DNA from: Viola odorata
Lineage: Eukaryota; Streptophyta; Magnoliopsida; Malpighiales; Violaceae
Direction: 5' to 3'
NCBI GenBank assembly: GCA_963691705.1
Contig: OY829543.1
Span: forward strand, 48,898,564 to 48,962,563
DNA: 64,000 nucleotides
Under the pieces are notes generated by a model. The model was not told where the DNA came from and ran no database searches. It saw only the letters and a program-made list of their open reading frames with translations. The position numbers and the translations under genes are program-made. Of this stretch, positions 25,220 to 35,426 are shown in pieces (within the stretch, counting starts at the first letter, position 1; each line of letters begins with the position of its first letter).

Positions 25220-27367
25220 TTAGCAGGGGGGTGGGCATGGTGAGGTGGGCTCTGCAGTATTAGGGGGTCGTGGGACTGGTGCGGTGGGTGCTGCTTGTTC
25301 CATAATATGCTTTAGGATTCCTGAGATGTTATGGTCAAGGCTTTTGATATTGTCAGTGAGATTCCACAAGCATCCCGCTGCCTTTTTATAGCTGTCTGCT
25401 AGCTCGTGGAGGCACTTCTTCATCTCTTGGAGCACATTTTGATGAGAGAGATGTTGCTCCAAGAGCACCTCCTGGTAGCCTTGAATGCTCTGCTGTAGGC
25501 TTAGCTGGCTTTCCATGATGGTGCGTGCCCATGATGGTGGAGAACTTGAGGAGGATGGTTGCTCAGTGCTGCCACCAACGCCTCTGGAAGCATCTTGGGC
25601 TTCACCTCCGGCTTGGTCTCTGGCATGGCCTAGCCCATCCTCTGGCATGCAGTCATTAATGATTGATCTGATGAGGTATCTGCCATCGTACTTCTTCCCC
25701 CAGATGTGCTCCTCCACATCTGTGAATCCAATATTGTAATGAACATAACCATCTACCAAATGGAAGTACCCCATTTGGTCGAACCCTCTCATATCAAGCA
25801 CTTTAACATCACAGAATTTGTGGAGATCAGTAGTCTCAAGCTGTAAGTTTCTAGAAGTCACAACTAGCTTGGTTATCAAGGATCCCAAAATCATCTTAGT
25901 CCCCTGATGGTAGGTATGCAGTTGCCTAACCAGCCAATATCCTAAGTTGACCCTCTGTTTATGCACCATGCACCACAACAAGAAGAGCTCAAGTCTGGAC
26001 ATATTCCCTGACACAGTAGTTTTCCCAACGAGGTTATATGCCAGTGCTCTGTGGATCATCCTAAGGGCTGGGTCTCTGATTTGGTGTGCCTTGGAGTGTT
26101 TGTCAAAGAGAGTCGTAGGGTCTCCAGTCAACTCTTGATATGCGGCAGTAAAATCCCAATCTTTCGGATAATCAGCCAATGCATTCAAATAACCAGGGGA
26201 TAGCAAATCATTCTCACTTACAGATCCAACCAACAAATTGAACTTATTTATTGAACAATGCTCCCAAACATCACACAACTGGTAGTTAACAACGTCAGGA
26301 GCATCAAAATCCAGTCTATTTTTCCCCCTAATAGACAGACGACTATGATCGAACCAAAAGGTAGTATGGAATTCTAAACAATGCTCAGAATAAGCAGCAT
26401 CCAAAACCAGCAGTAGACATTCCCAACCAATATTATGCATATAAGTTCTAATTCGCTCACCAACTCCTACGGGGTCTAGAGAAGCAAAATCAAACGTTGC
26501 ATATGGAGTGATATCAGAACTAAGTTTTTGAACTAGTTTGGCTTTCAGGTCTAATGTATCGAACCTCAACCAACCTCTCAAATATTCAAGTGGGGGTACC
26601 TTGTTGGCCTTGGCCTTGTGTTTGCCCAATACTTCTGCATTTGCATCCTCAGTCAAATCTTCTATGTCAGCATCGGCCTCGACCTCTTCATGCTCCATTG
26701 GCCGCTTTCCGTCTGATTTGCTGGAGGCTTTAGAGCTTTGCCCTTTCTTCGTAACAACCTGGTAAACCCCAGACGGTTGCTTATTTGGAGGAGCTCCTGT
26801 GGGCTCGCATTGTGATTTGGTCGATGCTTTGGAGCTTTGCCGTGTCGTGCGTTTATCGAGCGGCCCTGCTGCCTCATTAATCTCTGGCCCCGTCACAAGC
26901 TTCCTAGGGTTTGGCCTCCCTCCTATCTTGATAGCAACCTGCTTTACCCGAGAGGGTTTAGTCACTCGTGGGGGTACCTTGTTGGGCTTGGCCGTGGGGT
27001 TGGCCGATAATGCAGGACGAATGGCTACATTGCCGTCTCCATTCGCATTTGTTTTTCTTCTGGTCCTCCTCTCTAGTCTCCCACATACATTGGGTGCTGC
27101 TCTCTTCTGGGTCGTATTGGTCCCGTCATCACCGTCTGTGTCACTCAAGGCAATCGCTCTGTCTTTCCCCTGCATGCTCTCCTCCGACCCAGAGGTTTCA
27201 TGCCCTGCAACCGCATCCTTATTCAAGCCGGCCGTCTGTTCAGCATCTATTTGTCTGACGACTGAATCAATCATTTCTTTAACCCGGCCTTGTTCTGACG
27301 GCCCTGCAGCAACTGCTTCGGACGCAGATGGATGCTTGGTATGAGGGTCGCTTGAGTTGCTGGCCAT
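25220..27367 (-). CDS. 715-residue protein with plant-transposon (Athila ORF1-like) domain
   Basis: A single uninterrupted frame. Residues 1-270 are polar and basic/acidic, with an RRTRRK nuclear-signal-like cluster and internal duplications (QSSKAS twice, NKVPP twice). Residues about 275-525 resemble the putative plant transposon protein domain found in ATHILA ORF1-like proteins, seen in IRDPALRMIHRALAYNLVGK followed by LFLLWCMVHKQRVNLGYWL. Residues about 617-690 form a probable coiled coil (SLQQSIQGYQEVLLEQHLSH onward), then a proline-rich end. The domain's biochemical role is unknown to me. It lies inside the mariner-like element, converging on coiled-coil gene 1. It may be captured from a Ty3-type retroelement or belong to a second nested element; no nested ends were found. 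A frame of this length without stops argues for recent function. Confidence 0.75.
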   Translation of the reverse strand: MASNSSDPHTKHPSASEAVAAGPSEQGRVKEMIDSVVRQIDAEQTAGLNKDAVAGHETSGSEESMQGKDRAIALSDTDGDDGTNTTQKRAAPNVCGRLERRTRRKTNANGDGNVAIRPALSANPTAKPNKVPPRVTKPSRVKQVAIKIGGRPNPRKLVTGPEINEAAGPLDKRTTRQSSKASTKSQCEPTGAPPNKQPSGVYQVVTKKGQSSKASSKSDGKRPMEHEEVEADADIEDLTEDANAEVLGKHKAKANKVPPLEYLRGWLRFDTLDLKAKLVQKLSSDITPYATFDFASLDPVGVGERIRTYMHNIGWECLLLVLDAAYSEHCLEFHTTFWFDHSRLSIRGKNRLDFDAPDVVNYQLCDVWEHCSINKFNLLVGSVSENDLLSPGYLNALADYPKDWDFTAAYQELTGDPTTLFDKHSKAHQIRDPALRMIHRALAYNLVGKTTVSGNMSRLELFLLWCMVHKQRVNLGYWLVRQLHTYHQGTKMILGSLITKLVVTSRNLQLETTDLHKFCDVKVLDMRGFDQMGYFHLVDGYVHYNIGFTDVEEHIWGKKYDGRYLIRSIINDCMPEDGLGHARDQAGGEAQDASRGVGGSTEQPSSSSSPPSWARTIMESQLSLQQSIQGYQEVLLEQHLSHQNVLQEMKKCLHELADSYKKAAGCLWNLTDNIKSLDHNISGILKHIMEQAAPTAPVPRPPNTAEPTSPCPPPC

Positions 27368-28024
27368 GGTATGACGGTTTGTTTCAGAAGTGAGCGGGCA
27401 AAGTTGAAGTAATGGGAAGTTTTTGCGATTTAGAAGTGGTTTATTTTTTTAAGTCATGAAGAGGGTTTTGGCAAATGTGGGAGTACTTTTTGCCTATACA
27501 GCTTCTGAAGTTAGAACATGAAATCCCTAGGTCGCTTCTGGCTAGGCCACAGGCTCGGCCTGGCAAATTACAAAATTGCACAAATTGATTAATTGCACAC
27601 ATTGGGAATTCCATATGGCTAACTGCTTCACTGCACAGAGATGGTAGGTGGATGATTGTTGTGATGAATGTTGCATATCATGCCTGTTGTTTGGTTGAAT
27701 GGTTCTGTAGATAATGACCAATTTAGATGAGGTTTATTCTGTTGTAATGATCATCCTTATTGTTTGGTTGAATGGTTCTGTAGATAATGACCAATTTAGA
27801 TGAGGTTTATGCTGTTGTAATGATCATACTTATCAATTTTTGGTAATTATCTGTAGTTGGTGTTTGACTTACACTGAACATCTATAAAGCATGACAGATA
27901 GTGCACTGGAGAAGATACACACAACTACGGGAAGAATTATGTGACATGAAAATGAAACAGAGTGATTTTATTTATTTTAAACACCCCAAGGACATACCAC
28001 TTGGGTGTATTACAGACACCCTAA
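27368..28024. other. Spacer with 73-bp tandem duplication inside the element
   Basis: This should contain the promoter of the 715-residue gene and the 3' end of coiled-coil gene 2. Another CTAGGCC/GGCCTGG cluster is at about 27543-27565. Confidence 0.4.
27688..27833. repeat. 73-bp tandem duplication
   Basis: Two copies beginning TGTTTGGTTGAATGGTTCTG start at 27688 and 27761 and differ by only a few bases. Confidence 0.92.
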
Positions 28025-28408
28025 CTACTCAGACCCAGATTCATCATCGATGGTTGGGATGCCTGGGATGGCATTAGCAAAGAGATTCAAATCAGCAGAA
28101 GCAAGCCTTGCACTATTAAGAGCCAGGTTGAGCCCCTCTCTCTTTTGGTTAACGTGAGCAATGGAGAGGTTAAGCTGGTTGATGGCCTCGCTGTATGACT
28201 TGATTGCAGTCAGTGCCAGCCCCTCATGCTCAGCATCTTCGTACACCTCATCCTTCCTAGCCTTCAAGTCCTCCAGCAACTCATTAAACTCCTCCATGTC
28301 CTGGTTCGTCTGAAGAATCCTATTCTCCAGCTGCACGATGTCCATATCCAGATGATCTGAGAAGCGGCCTGCAGCATTGTGGATCTCTACCTTCCTCTCA
28401 AGATCCAT
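28025..28408 (-). CDS. Small coiled-coil protein 2 (paralogue of 24458-24814)
   Basis: 127 residues from MDLERKVE. It is helical throughout (DIVQLENRILQTNQDMEEFN, then ELLEDLKARKDEVYED), ending NLFANAIPGIPTIDDESGSE. It matches coiled-coil protein 1 along its length, best in EDLKxRKD and the FANA-x-PGIPT tail, so it arose by duplication within the element or by double capture. The upstream in-frame leader to 28594 is unlikely to be coding. A TATA box and pyrimidine-rich leader precede the ATG, and GCAGGTGGAG sits just before it. Function unknown; same strand as the 715-residue gene and the acidic gene. Confidence 0.75.
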   Translation of the reverse strand: MDLERKVEIHNAAGRFSDHLDMDIVQLENRILQTNQDMEEFNELLEDLKARKDEVYEDAEHEGLALTAIKSYSEAINQLNLSIAHVNQKREGLNLALNSARLASADLNLFANAIPGIPTIDDESGSE

Positions 28409-28518
28409 TATTCTCCACCTGCACAGAGGAAGCTTAAAAGAGTAAAGGAGAAAAGCAGCCAACAACAAAATAGAAGAGACAGTTTGGGGGTGAAGAAAAT
28501 TAGGTGAGAGGAGGCATG

Positions 28519-28526
28519 TATTTATA
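28519..28526 (-). promoter_or_regulatory. TATA box of coiled-coil gene 2
   Basis: TATAAATA on the minus strand, 111-118 bases before the ATG at 28408, followed by a CT-rich leader. Confidence 0.65.
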
Positions 28527-28599
28527 GGGGGGTGAGTTGGGTTACCTGAGGATATGTGATAAGGTGCATTACAGGGAAGGAGGGTGTCAACCAAACAGT

Positions 28600-29417
28600 T
28601 GATGTGGGCAAAGTGTCACGCAACACACAAACCAAACCAACAAATCCAAACCAAACCAGTTACCAAAGATACACACAAACTGCATCTTTTCACCATTACT
28701 CTGTACATTGCATCACTTTTAGAATCTAAAAAGGCTGACTCCATTACTAAATCTAAAACCAACTACAGCTCTACCATGTGCTGAGTTATCTAGGGCAAGC
28801 CCCTGCACTAGCTCAGTTATAGATCATTGAATGGTCACTTCGTCAACAGGGTTTGGGGGACTGTTATTGAAAATACATGAATTCACAACAATTATGGCCA
28901 ATTTGTAATCCATCAATAAGCATACAAAATTATCATTCCAGGTGCCTGTCTTTGCACCATCCAAGCATTCAAAGCACATAAAATGTAGGTTTTTGAACAA
29001 GGAATAGGAAGTATTGCAAAGCAGTGATGCAGCACAGAGCAAATCACACAGAGTCCGTTCTCAATATAGTTGCTTCTGCTCATGCAATTCTATATGCAAA
29101 CCAAACCAACAATGCAGAACTCATGAAAGTGGATTAGGGACAAAAGAACAGGGCATCAATGCAACTGGATTACACAGGCTGAAATAGGGACCAGTCAAAA
29201 AAAACATACACTTTAATCACCCTAAACAGCCGACTACATTGAATAAGCTGGCCATCCTAAATCCACCATCCTACTGCTACCATATACACCTTCTATCTAC
29301 ATTCAACAAAGTGGCCATCCAAACAGAAAATAGCATTCAGTCTACGAGAAATACTAATATAGCAAAACCTGGCCTGAATTCAACATCATAATGTATACAA
29401 CCAACATCCTAATATAT
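28600..29417. other. Spacer inside the mariner-like element
   Basis: AT-moderate sequence between coiled-coil gene 2 and the acidic gene. No gene or repeat was recognised. Confidence 0.4.
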
Positions 29418-30089
29418 TCAGTAGTAATCAGGGAGAAGAATACGTAACATTTGGATGAAGCTCTCTTCGTAGAATGGGTCATCTTTAGGGGTGAACAAAT
29501 TTCGGATTGGCAACTTATTGAGATCGAAATCCATATCCACCTTCACTTCTGACGTATGCATAATATCTTCAGTGGCAGGTAGATTTAAATCAGGGATTTT
29601 ATACTTCTTTGGATGCCCATGATTCAGGCCGAGATGCCCATCTTCTTCACTGACAAGCGAGCACGAAACCTCCTCCAGTTCAAGAACAGTCTGTTGGGCC
29701 ACCATTTCTTCCTCCAACACAGCCACGCTCTCTTCAAAGACGACGTCGTCTTCACTTTCGTAGGTATCTGGCACAATGACATCTATATCACAGATTGCAT
29801 CCGCCGCAACAGCCACCATCTCTTCAAAAACGACGTCGTCTTCACAGTCGTAGGTGTCTGCAACAATGACCTCCATATCATAGATTGCATCCGCGGAAAC
29901 AGCCACCGCGCTGACATCATCTCCAACCCTTGCCTCCGCGACTGCATCACCTTCTACCTCCACAACCGCGGCGACATCATCCCCAACCTCAGGGACTCCA
30001 ATTGAATCCGGTACGAACATACCCATAAGCGGATCAAATTGCATGCAACTATCATCCTGGGAATCATCCCAGAAATCAACACCCTCCAT
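29418..30089 (-). CDS. Acidic protein with EAR-like motifs and internal repeat (unknown function)
   Basis: 223 residues from MEGVDFWDDSQ; an upstream in-frame ATG at 30218 would add 43 residues and is less likely. The chain is strongly acidic. A 30-residue direct repeat occupies about residues 65-125 (DDVVFEE in each unit), matching a 90-base DNA repeat. PDLNLP (166-171) and DLNKLP (189-194) occur near the C-terminus; the second fits DLNxxP, the EAR motif that recruits TOPLESS co-repressors. The transposase N-terminus at the other end of the element has a similar FPDLNLEP. This might therefore be a derivative of the transposase first exon or a co-factor. No domain is recognised. Confidence 0.65.
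   Translation of the reverse strand: MEGVDFWDDSQDDSCMQFDPLMGMFVPDSIGVPEVGDDVAAVVEVEGDAVAEARVGDDVSAVAVSADAIYDMEVIVADTYDCEDDVVFEEMVAVAADAICDIDVIVPDTYESEDDVVFEESVAVLEEEMVAQQTVLELEEVSCSLVSEEDGHLGLNHGHPKKYKIPDLNLPATEDIMHTSEVKVDMDFDLNKLPIRNLFTPKDDPFYEESFIQMLRILLPDYY
29731..29910. repeat. 90-bp tandem repeat inside the acidic gene
   Basis: Two units start with TCTTCAAAGACGACGTCGTC at 29731 and a one-base variant at 29821. The length, a multiple of three, keeps the frame. Confidence 0.9.
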
Positions 30090-30350
30090 TTGGGAAAAGT
30101 AGAAATTAAAAGTACAGAGATGCAATGAAATTAAAACAGAAATTGAAGCAGCAATTTTGGGTTTCATACCTGATTCGTGCTTCGGGTATAAATAGGGAAA
30201 AACTTCGTTCCCCCGCAAATTTCATTTCAAACACAGAAAGAGGGAATCGAGGAAGGCAGTCGAAGCCGAAGCCGAAGGCGAAGCCGTCGTCGTCGTCACC
30301 AGCGCAGGCAGCCAGGGGCACCCTAGTCTTCTCCAGCCTCGACAACCGCG

Positions 30351-30414
30351 AACGACGTTTATTTCGGGACAACGTTCCTGTGCTAGAACGCTCTTTGTAA
30401 CGAGCCAGAGGGAG
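30351..30414 (-). repeat. Right terminal repeat region of the mariner-like element, with an inner TIR copy
   Basis: The outer repeat reads CTCCCTCTGGCTCGTTACAA inward from 30414. About 28 bases further in is CCGAAATAAACGTCGTT, a near-exact inverted match to the left terminal repeat. This could be a second transposase binding site or a trace of terminal rearrangement. Confidence 0.75.
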
Positions 30415-30416
30415 TA

Positions 30417-32013
30417 CATTTTTATTCTACTATCTTGAATATTAAAAAAAATTAAAATCTCTTTTTAGAAACTTAAAACAATACTTTTTTATTTAATATT
30501 ATGTTCAGATTGTTTATAAACTTCACAATTCGTAAAATATATATAAATTCAAGTGCTTCTTTTATAATATTAGATAGATTAGATCACTACAATTAAAAAT
30601 TAAATGTCATTTTTTTTATAAAAAAAGAGTAATTTTAACAGAGAAATTAAAATAAATAAATAAAGTGAGTGTGGCTCTTTTGACCGAGAAATTATACATT
30701 ACTTATGATTTTTCATTTTAGCGAAGATATAAGGATTCTTTAATTAATGAGGTTGTTGCATATAGATAGTGAGTGGTTAGACATAATAAGATTGATAAAT
30801 TTAAATTCTGAAATTTAAAAATGCTAAGAATTTAGGTAATGGTGGGTGAATCCTTAATGAACCCGCTTACATGTAACTACTCACCAATGACGTACTATAA
30901 TTTTATTAATTGAGAAATCATTGTGTACACGCTGAAATGGAAAGTCGAAAATACTAGTATATAATTTTTCCTTCTAACCATGTTATGGATGCATCTAATT
31001 TTTTTTAACTTTTTTACACTCGGGGTATCTAATAAAATATTTTTTTTACGGAGGTATGTGGGGTGACAAAACACTACCACGGGATGAGTTTGGTCCCGCT
31101 CCGTTTAAAAATGAGACTAGAAAATTAGTTTCAATTTTAACTATAAAGTTAGACGAGTCTAGGACTAAACTCGTTTAAAATTGAACCTACAACTATTTTA
31201 AAAAATTAAAGGGTTTATAGGTGAATCATGACCATGAACCCCAATAAATATTAAATTTAGAAAAAACGAACAAATAAAACACTAATTAGTGAAATTACAA
31301 AATAAGTAAAAAATTATTATTTTTTAGACGGGAGAAATTCAACGAGTTTCGGGTATAGCTCAGTCTAGTCCCATCTTTATTCGGGACGGGCTTATCATGT
31401 TCTGTTTATCAAATGACTTAAAAAAATTAATTATGGTCTCGTTTAAACTGGGACTAACGAGACGAATATAATAGACCGAACTAAATCGTTACCTTGAAGG
31501 TATGTCAATGTTAGATTTTTAGTCTTCCTGAAACTAATAGTACAACCAGTTTTATTTTTTATTTAAAAAAAAAAAGAAGCTAAAAACGCACATGAGGTGT
31601 ATGTAATAAAACATGATAGTTTATAAGTTCGGTTATAAGTATTAAAATAAAATTAGTACTTACCAAAAAAACTAAAAATGCGACAAAGATAAGTTATTAA
31701 TATTATTACATTTCCTAAAAAAATGTATTTTAATAATAACTTTTAGTGCAATTAAATTTGAAATATGCGATCAAATTATAACTTGTTATTCACTAAGTGG
31801 AAGGTGTGGCGACAGAAAAACAAAACAAAACATGTCCTGTGTTATTCTGCGATTATCATTCTATGGTCTGCTAACACATAGGTAGACTTGGACACCATTT
31901 AGCTGGTGACATCAAATGTGGTATATATAATATTAATATTATCACGTTCCTGTTCTCTTTTATTTTTTTATTTTTATTTTTATGCATTATTGTACATTAT
32001 TTATTTAGCCTTG
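30417..32013. other. AT-rich intergenic region
   Basis: No gene is recognised. Some weakly inverted segments containing CTCGTTTAAA and CGGGA words at about 31080-31480 may be a decayed element. Confidence 0.4.
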
Positions 32014-32144
32014 TACTCCCTCCGTCCGCGATTAATTGTCATTTTGCTACTGAATGTTACTGTACACTTTACTTAATTTTTTAATGTTCGCTTTACTTTT
32101 TGTTACTGTTTCAGAAAATCATTTAATGGAGGACGGAAGGAGTA
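32014..32144. mobile_element. Stowaway MITE
   Basis: A 127-base element (32016-32142) has ends CTCCCTCCGTCCGCGATTAA and, inverted, CTCCTTCCGTCCTCCATTAA. It is flanked by TA on both sides. Its ends resemble those of the large mariner-like element nearby, so it is a potential substrate for that transposase family. Confidence 0.9.
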
Positions 32145-35100
32145 ATAAACTGAAATATTCGCAATTTATTTCTTTTTTTAGTAAGAAAACTAATTTCACT
32201 TAAAATATAGAAACATTTTATTTTGGGAAAGCAATAACTCCTTTAAATGGGGATGTCATCTCTTGGTTGATTCTTCCAACTTCATCTCCAAATTTCCAAG
32301 TATCCAAGTAGCAGGAAGGAGTATGCTATTTTGGGCAATAGTAACAAAAGTTGGTAAATCCAATAAATATATCAAAAAGTAAAACAAGCATTTTGTTCCA
32401 CATCATATGTTTTTCGTTTCTTCTGCTTTTAAATAAAAAGCAGCAATAACTCCTAACGTCATTGTCGTCCCTCCACTCTAGCGCCCGTGGCACTTCATTG
32501 TCTATTAGATCTCCACCTTCGTTTCCACGATTTCTTCCCGACCGTTTGGCGTTGAGGGTTGGGTACCCAAGTCAACTTTTCTCAACCTAAACGGAGGTCA
32601 AAAGTATTTGGGAAATTTTTTCCACTGGGCTTCTGTCAGAAACCCAGTGCAAGGCAAGGCCAATTGGCCTTGCCAAGGGCGTCCCTCACGCTGGAGCAAG
32701 CCAACTTGTTTTTCCCTCTCTCCTCTTTTATTTATTTTTTCATTTATTTTTAATTTTTTTATTTTATATAATCAACAAAATAAATTAAAAACTACCACAA
32801 TAAAATCTCTACCTCAAGATAAGTAATTCTAGATCTTTTTTTTTTTTTATTAATTTTTTTAAAATGGGTTTTATACTCCGACGTTTTTCCACCCAACTTT
32901 TTTACCAAACACCTCAGGTATCTCACAACACTTTTAACTTTTTTTACCAAACAGCCCACTCCATTTCTCAAAAGTTATTTTTCCACCCAATTTATTTTCG
33001 CAGAACTTTTTCCTACAAAACTAGAACGCCTAACAGACCCGATCATTTACTAGATCTGCTCCTCCCAAAAAAATTCAGAACAAGCGAGGTTGAGAAGTGA
33101 AATTTAAGTAAGCTTTCATTGGTCCTTTCGTAAATCGGAGAATTTCTCGAGGAAAAAATGAGAATAATTGTTGTGGCGGTGGTGGCGATGGAGGTAGAGG
33201 ACCCGGCGGGGGAAGCAAAGAAGGTGCCTTAGATAAATGTTTATGCCACTGATTTGTTTGTTAAAATGAAATTATTGGAACGATTGATGTTGTATGGTTG
33301 TTACAAGAATAAATCTGGGTTTAGAGGATGAGAAAGGCTTTGTTTGCCGTTCCGGTTTTAGTTGGAAAAGTTGTTTTTTGAAAAAATCAGTATATTGTTT
33401 GGTAAATATTTGTTAAAAGTGTCGTGAGAAACCAGAAGTTGTTTATAGTGTTTGGTAAAAAGTGTTGTTAAAACTATGGTTGGAATGTAAAATAACTATA
33501 AAAAACACAATTCATTTTTAGCATTATAATTAATATTTTTTTGTATCTTTATAGATTATTTAAATCAACCTATTTCTTTAAATAAATAATTAACTATTTA
33601 TTTATAATAAGAAATAACATTTCATTAGAAAAAGAAAAAAAAGTTAAATATTGAATACTTTTTTAAAATTTTACATATATAAAATATATTATTCAAATAA
33701 ACATAATATTACTATGAGGAAAAAATAATATTATTTATCATAAAATTGAACTATTTGGTAAATAATTTTTAAAAGTCTTGTCTGAGAAGAAAATATCATT
33801 TTTGTTTAGTTAAACTTACCGTAAAACTATGATTTGAATGTAAAATGACCATAAATGACAAGTTATATATGTACATTATAGTTCAGATGTGAATAAATAA
33901 TTTATAAACTACTTTAACTTGATTTATTTATTAATATCAATAAATATATTTTCTTAAATGATTTAGAAATAATAATATTTCAACTTATTTTTTAAAAGAA
34001 AATACATCCGAAGGACTTCTCTATCTCAAAGATGCATCCGCAGGACTTCTCTGTCCACTCAGGTCTGCCCTTGCATGGTATCCAAAGCCTCCACCATAAC
34101 AACACCAAATATCTTCCAATTCTCAAAAAGTCATTGTCATATATTGATCACCTAGGATGGATACAACCTTCACATCTTTCACTGAAACGAAGGTCTTCAA
34201 GACTCCTAAAAGTTACTGATGAACAAGCAATAGCTTCCTGGAGCTGACCAATAATCTCTTGATGGCATATATGCCGCATTTCTGGAATAAGGACACGGAA
34301 AAAGCCAATGCAAGGATGGTCATTGATACTGAAATTTCTTAAGTGCAACTAAGATCCCAATTTGTCCTAGGATTGAGAAAAAAGAGAGAGCATATTATGG
34401 TTCTACGGAAACAGTAAGAAATGAGATGTCATAATAACAATAATCAAGCAAAAGCAGAGGAATCCTTTTCTGGCCAATTGTGCAGTGCAAGATGGATAAA
34501 ATCCAGTGAAGACATTTGGAAACAAACCGTCCCACTGCAGAATCAGAGGCCATGTGCTGAACAAAAATATATGCTTTTGTAAAAAAAATACAGAGCCAAA
34601 TCCATTAGCTGGTCACAATGCAAAGCTTCAAACATTTTTCAGTGTATGCTAGAAGTCTAAACAACAATCAAATGCATCAATTCCTATTAAGTTTTTTTCT
34701 ATGCAGTAATCCAAAGTCAGCAAATAAAGACAAACATGAGTAATCCACTTAAACCTTAAACCTTTTTATTAAACTAGTGAAGAATTTTGATACCTTGGAA
34801 TACAAGACCAGTGAAGCACTATGAAGATTGAAGCCCTCCAATCTTTCTCACCGTAATCAATCATTAAACTGTAGGTTTAGATTGACAACACTCAAGCAAT
34901 ATGAAGATTGAAGCCCTCCAATCTTTCTCATCGTATTCAATCATTAAACTGTAGGTTTAGAAATAACATCAAAGAATCTAAAAACTAGTCATGATAAAAG
35001 CGCCATACCATTCATTCCCTAGGTTTTAGAAATAAACAATTTCACAGACAATTAGAAAAAGGCGAAAATCATATTATAACCCAAATCCCTAGATTTCGAT

Positions 35101-35426
35101 TCAAATCAAAACCCAAACTCGCAATTCGTTATTTAATAAGGAAAACAAAACGAACAACACCCAAAAATTCACCAAAAATACGAAGATAAGAAAAAAACAA
35201 TACCTTTGAGAAGGAAAAGAGAAGCGGCCAGAGCAGAGATCGGGAAGGACTGGATGGCAAGGAAAAGAAAAGTGGCCAGGTCGCAAAGCAGAGGAGGTCG
35301 GAGAAGAGGAGAGGAGGCCGCTTTGGGAGATGAACAATTAGTTATTTATACCTGGTATAAGTGTAATTAACTCAAGTTTGTATTGATATTTTTGTCCAGT
35401 GAAAAAGCTTGCACCTCCTTCCCGTG
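32145..35426. other. Intergenic region with decayed repeats and possible gene fragments
   Basis: 32870-33480 and 33740-33860 hold repeated TTTGGTAAA/TTTACCAAA words in both orientations, possibly a decayed fold-back element. 34030-34370 has short open frames on both strands with no recognisable domain. 35210-35335, read on the minus strand, is CT-rich like a 5' UTR exon and ends in a good donor (AAAG then GTATTG), but no downstream exons were found. Confidence 0.35.
34821..34970. repeat. 80-bp tandem duplication
   Basis: Copies beginning ATGAAGATTGAAGCCCTCCA start at 34821 and 34901 and are nearly identical. Confidence 0.85.

Larger units (their letters stand above)
20904..30416 (+). mobile_element. 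9.5-kb mariner-like element with five genes
   Basis: The left end begins TA then CTCCCTCCGGTCCGAAATAA (20904 onward). The right end, read inward on the minus strand from 30414, begins CTCCCTCTGGCTCGTTACAA and is followed outward by TA (30415-30416). The two ends align without gaps for about 30 bases with roughly three quarters identity, as Stowaway/mariner terminal repeats do. A second, closer match to the left repeat (CCGAAATAAACGTCGTT, inverted) sits inside the right end at about 30351-30367. Between the ends lie a DD39D transposase and four more open genes. Usual plant mariner-like elements are about 3-5 kb with only a transposase. That both ends belong to one element is inference, supported by terminal alignment, TA duplication and lack of other partners nearby. 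Confidence 0.7.

Noticed and set aside
26538..27344. Plus-strand frames opposite the 715-residue gene, including one of 181 codons
   Set aside because: No promoter or domain signature; the minus-strand frame is far longer and matches a known domain pattern.
35101..35337. 78-codon minus-strand frame that looks like a signal-peptide protein
   Set aside because: It reads as a CT-rich leader followed by a splice donor; no downstream exon of any family could be found.
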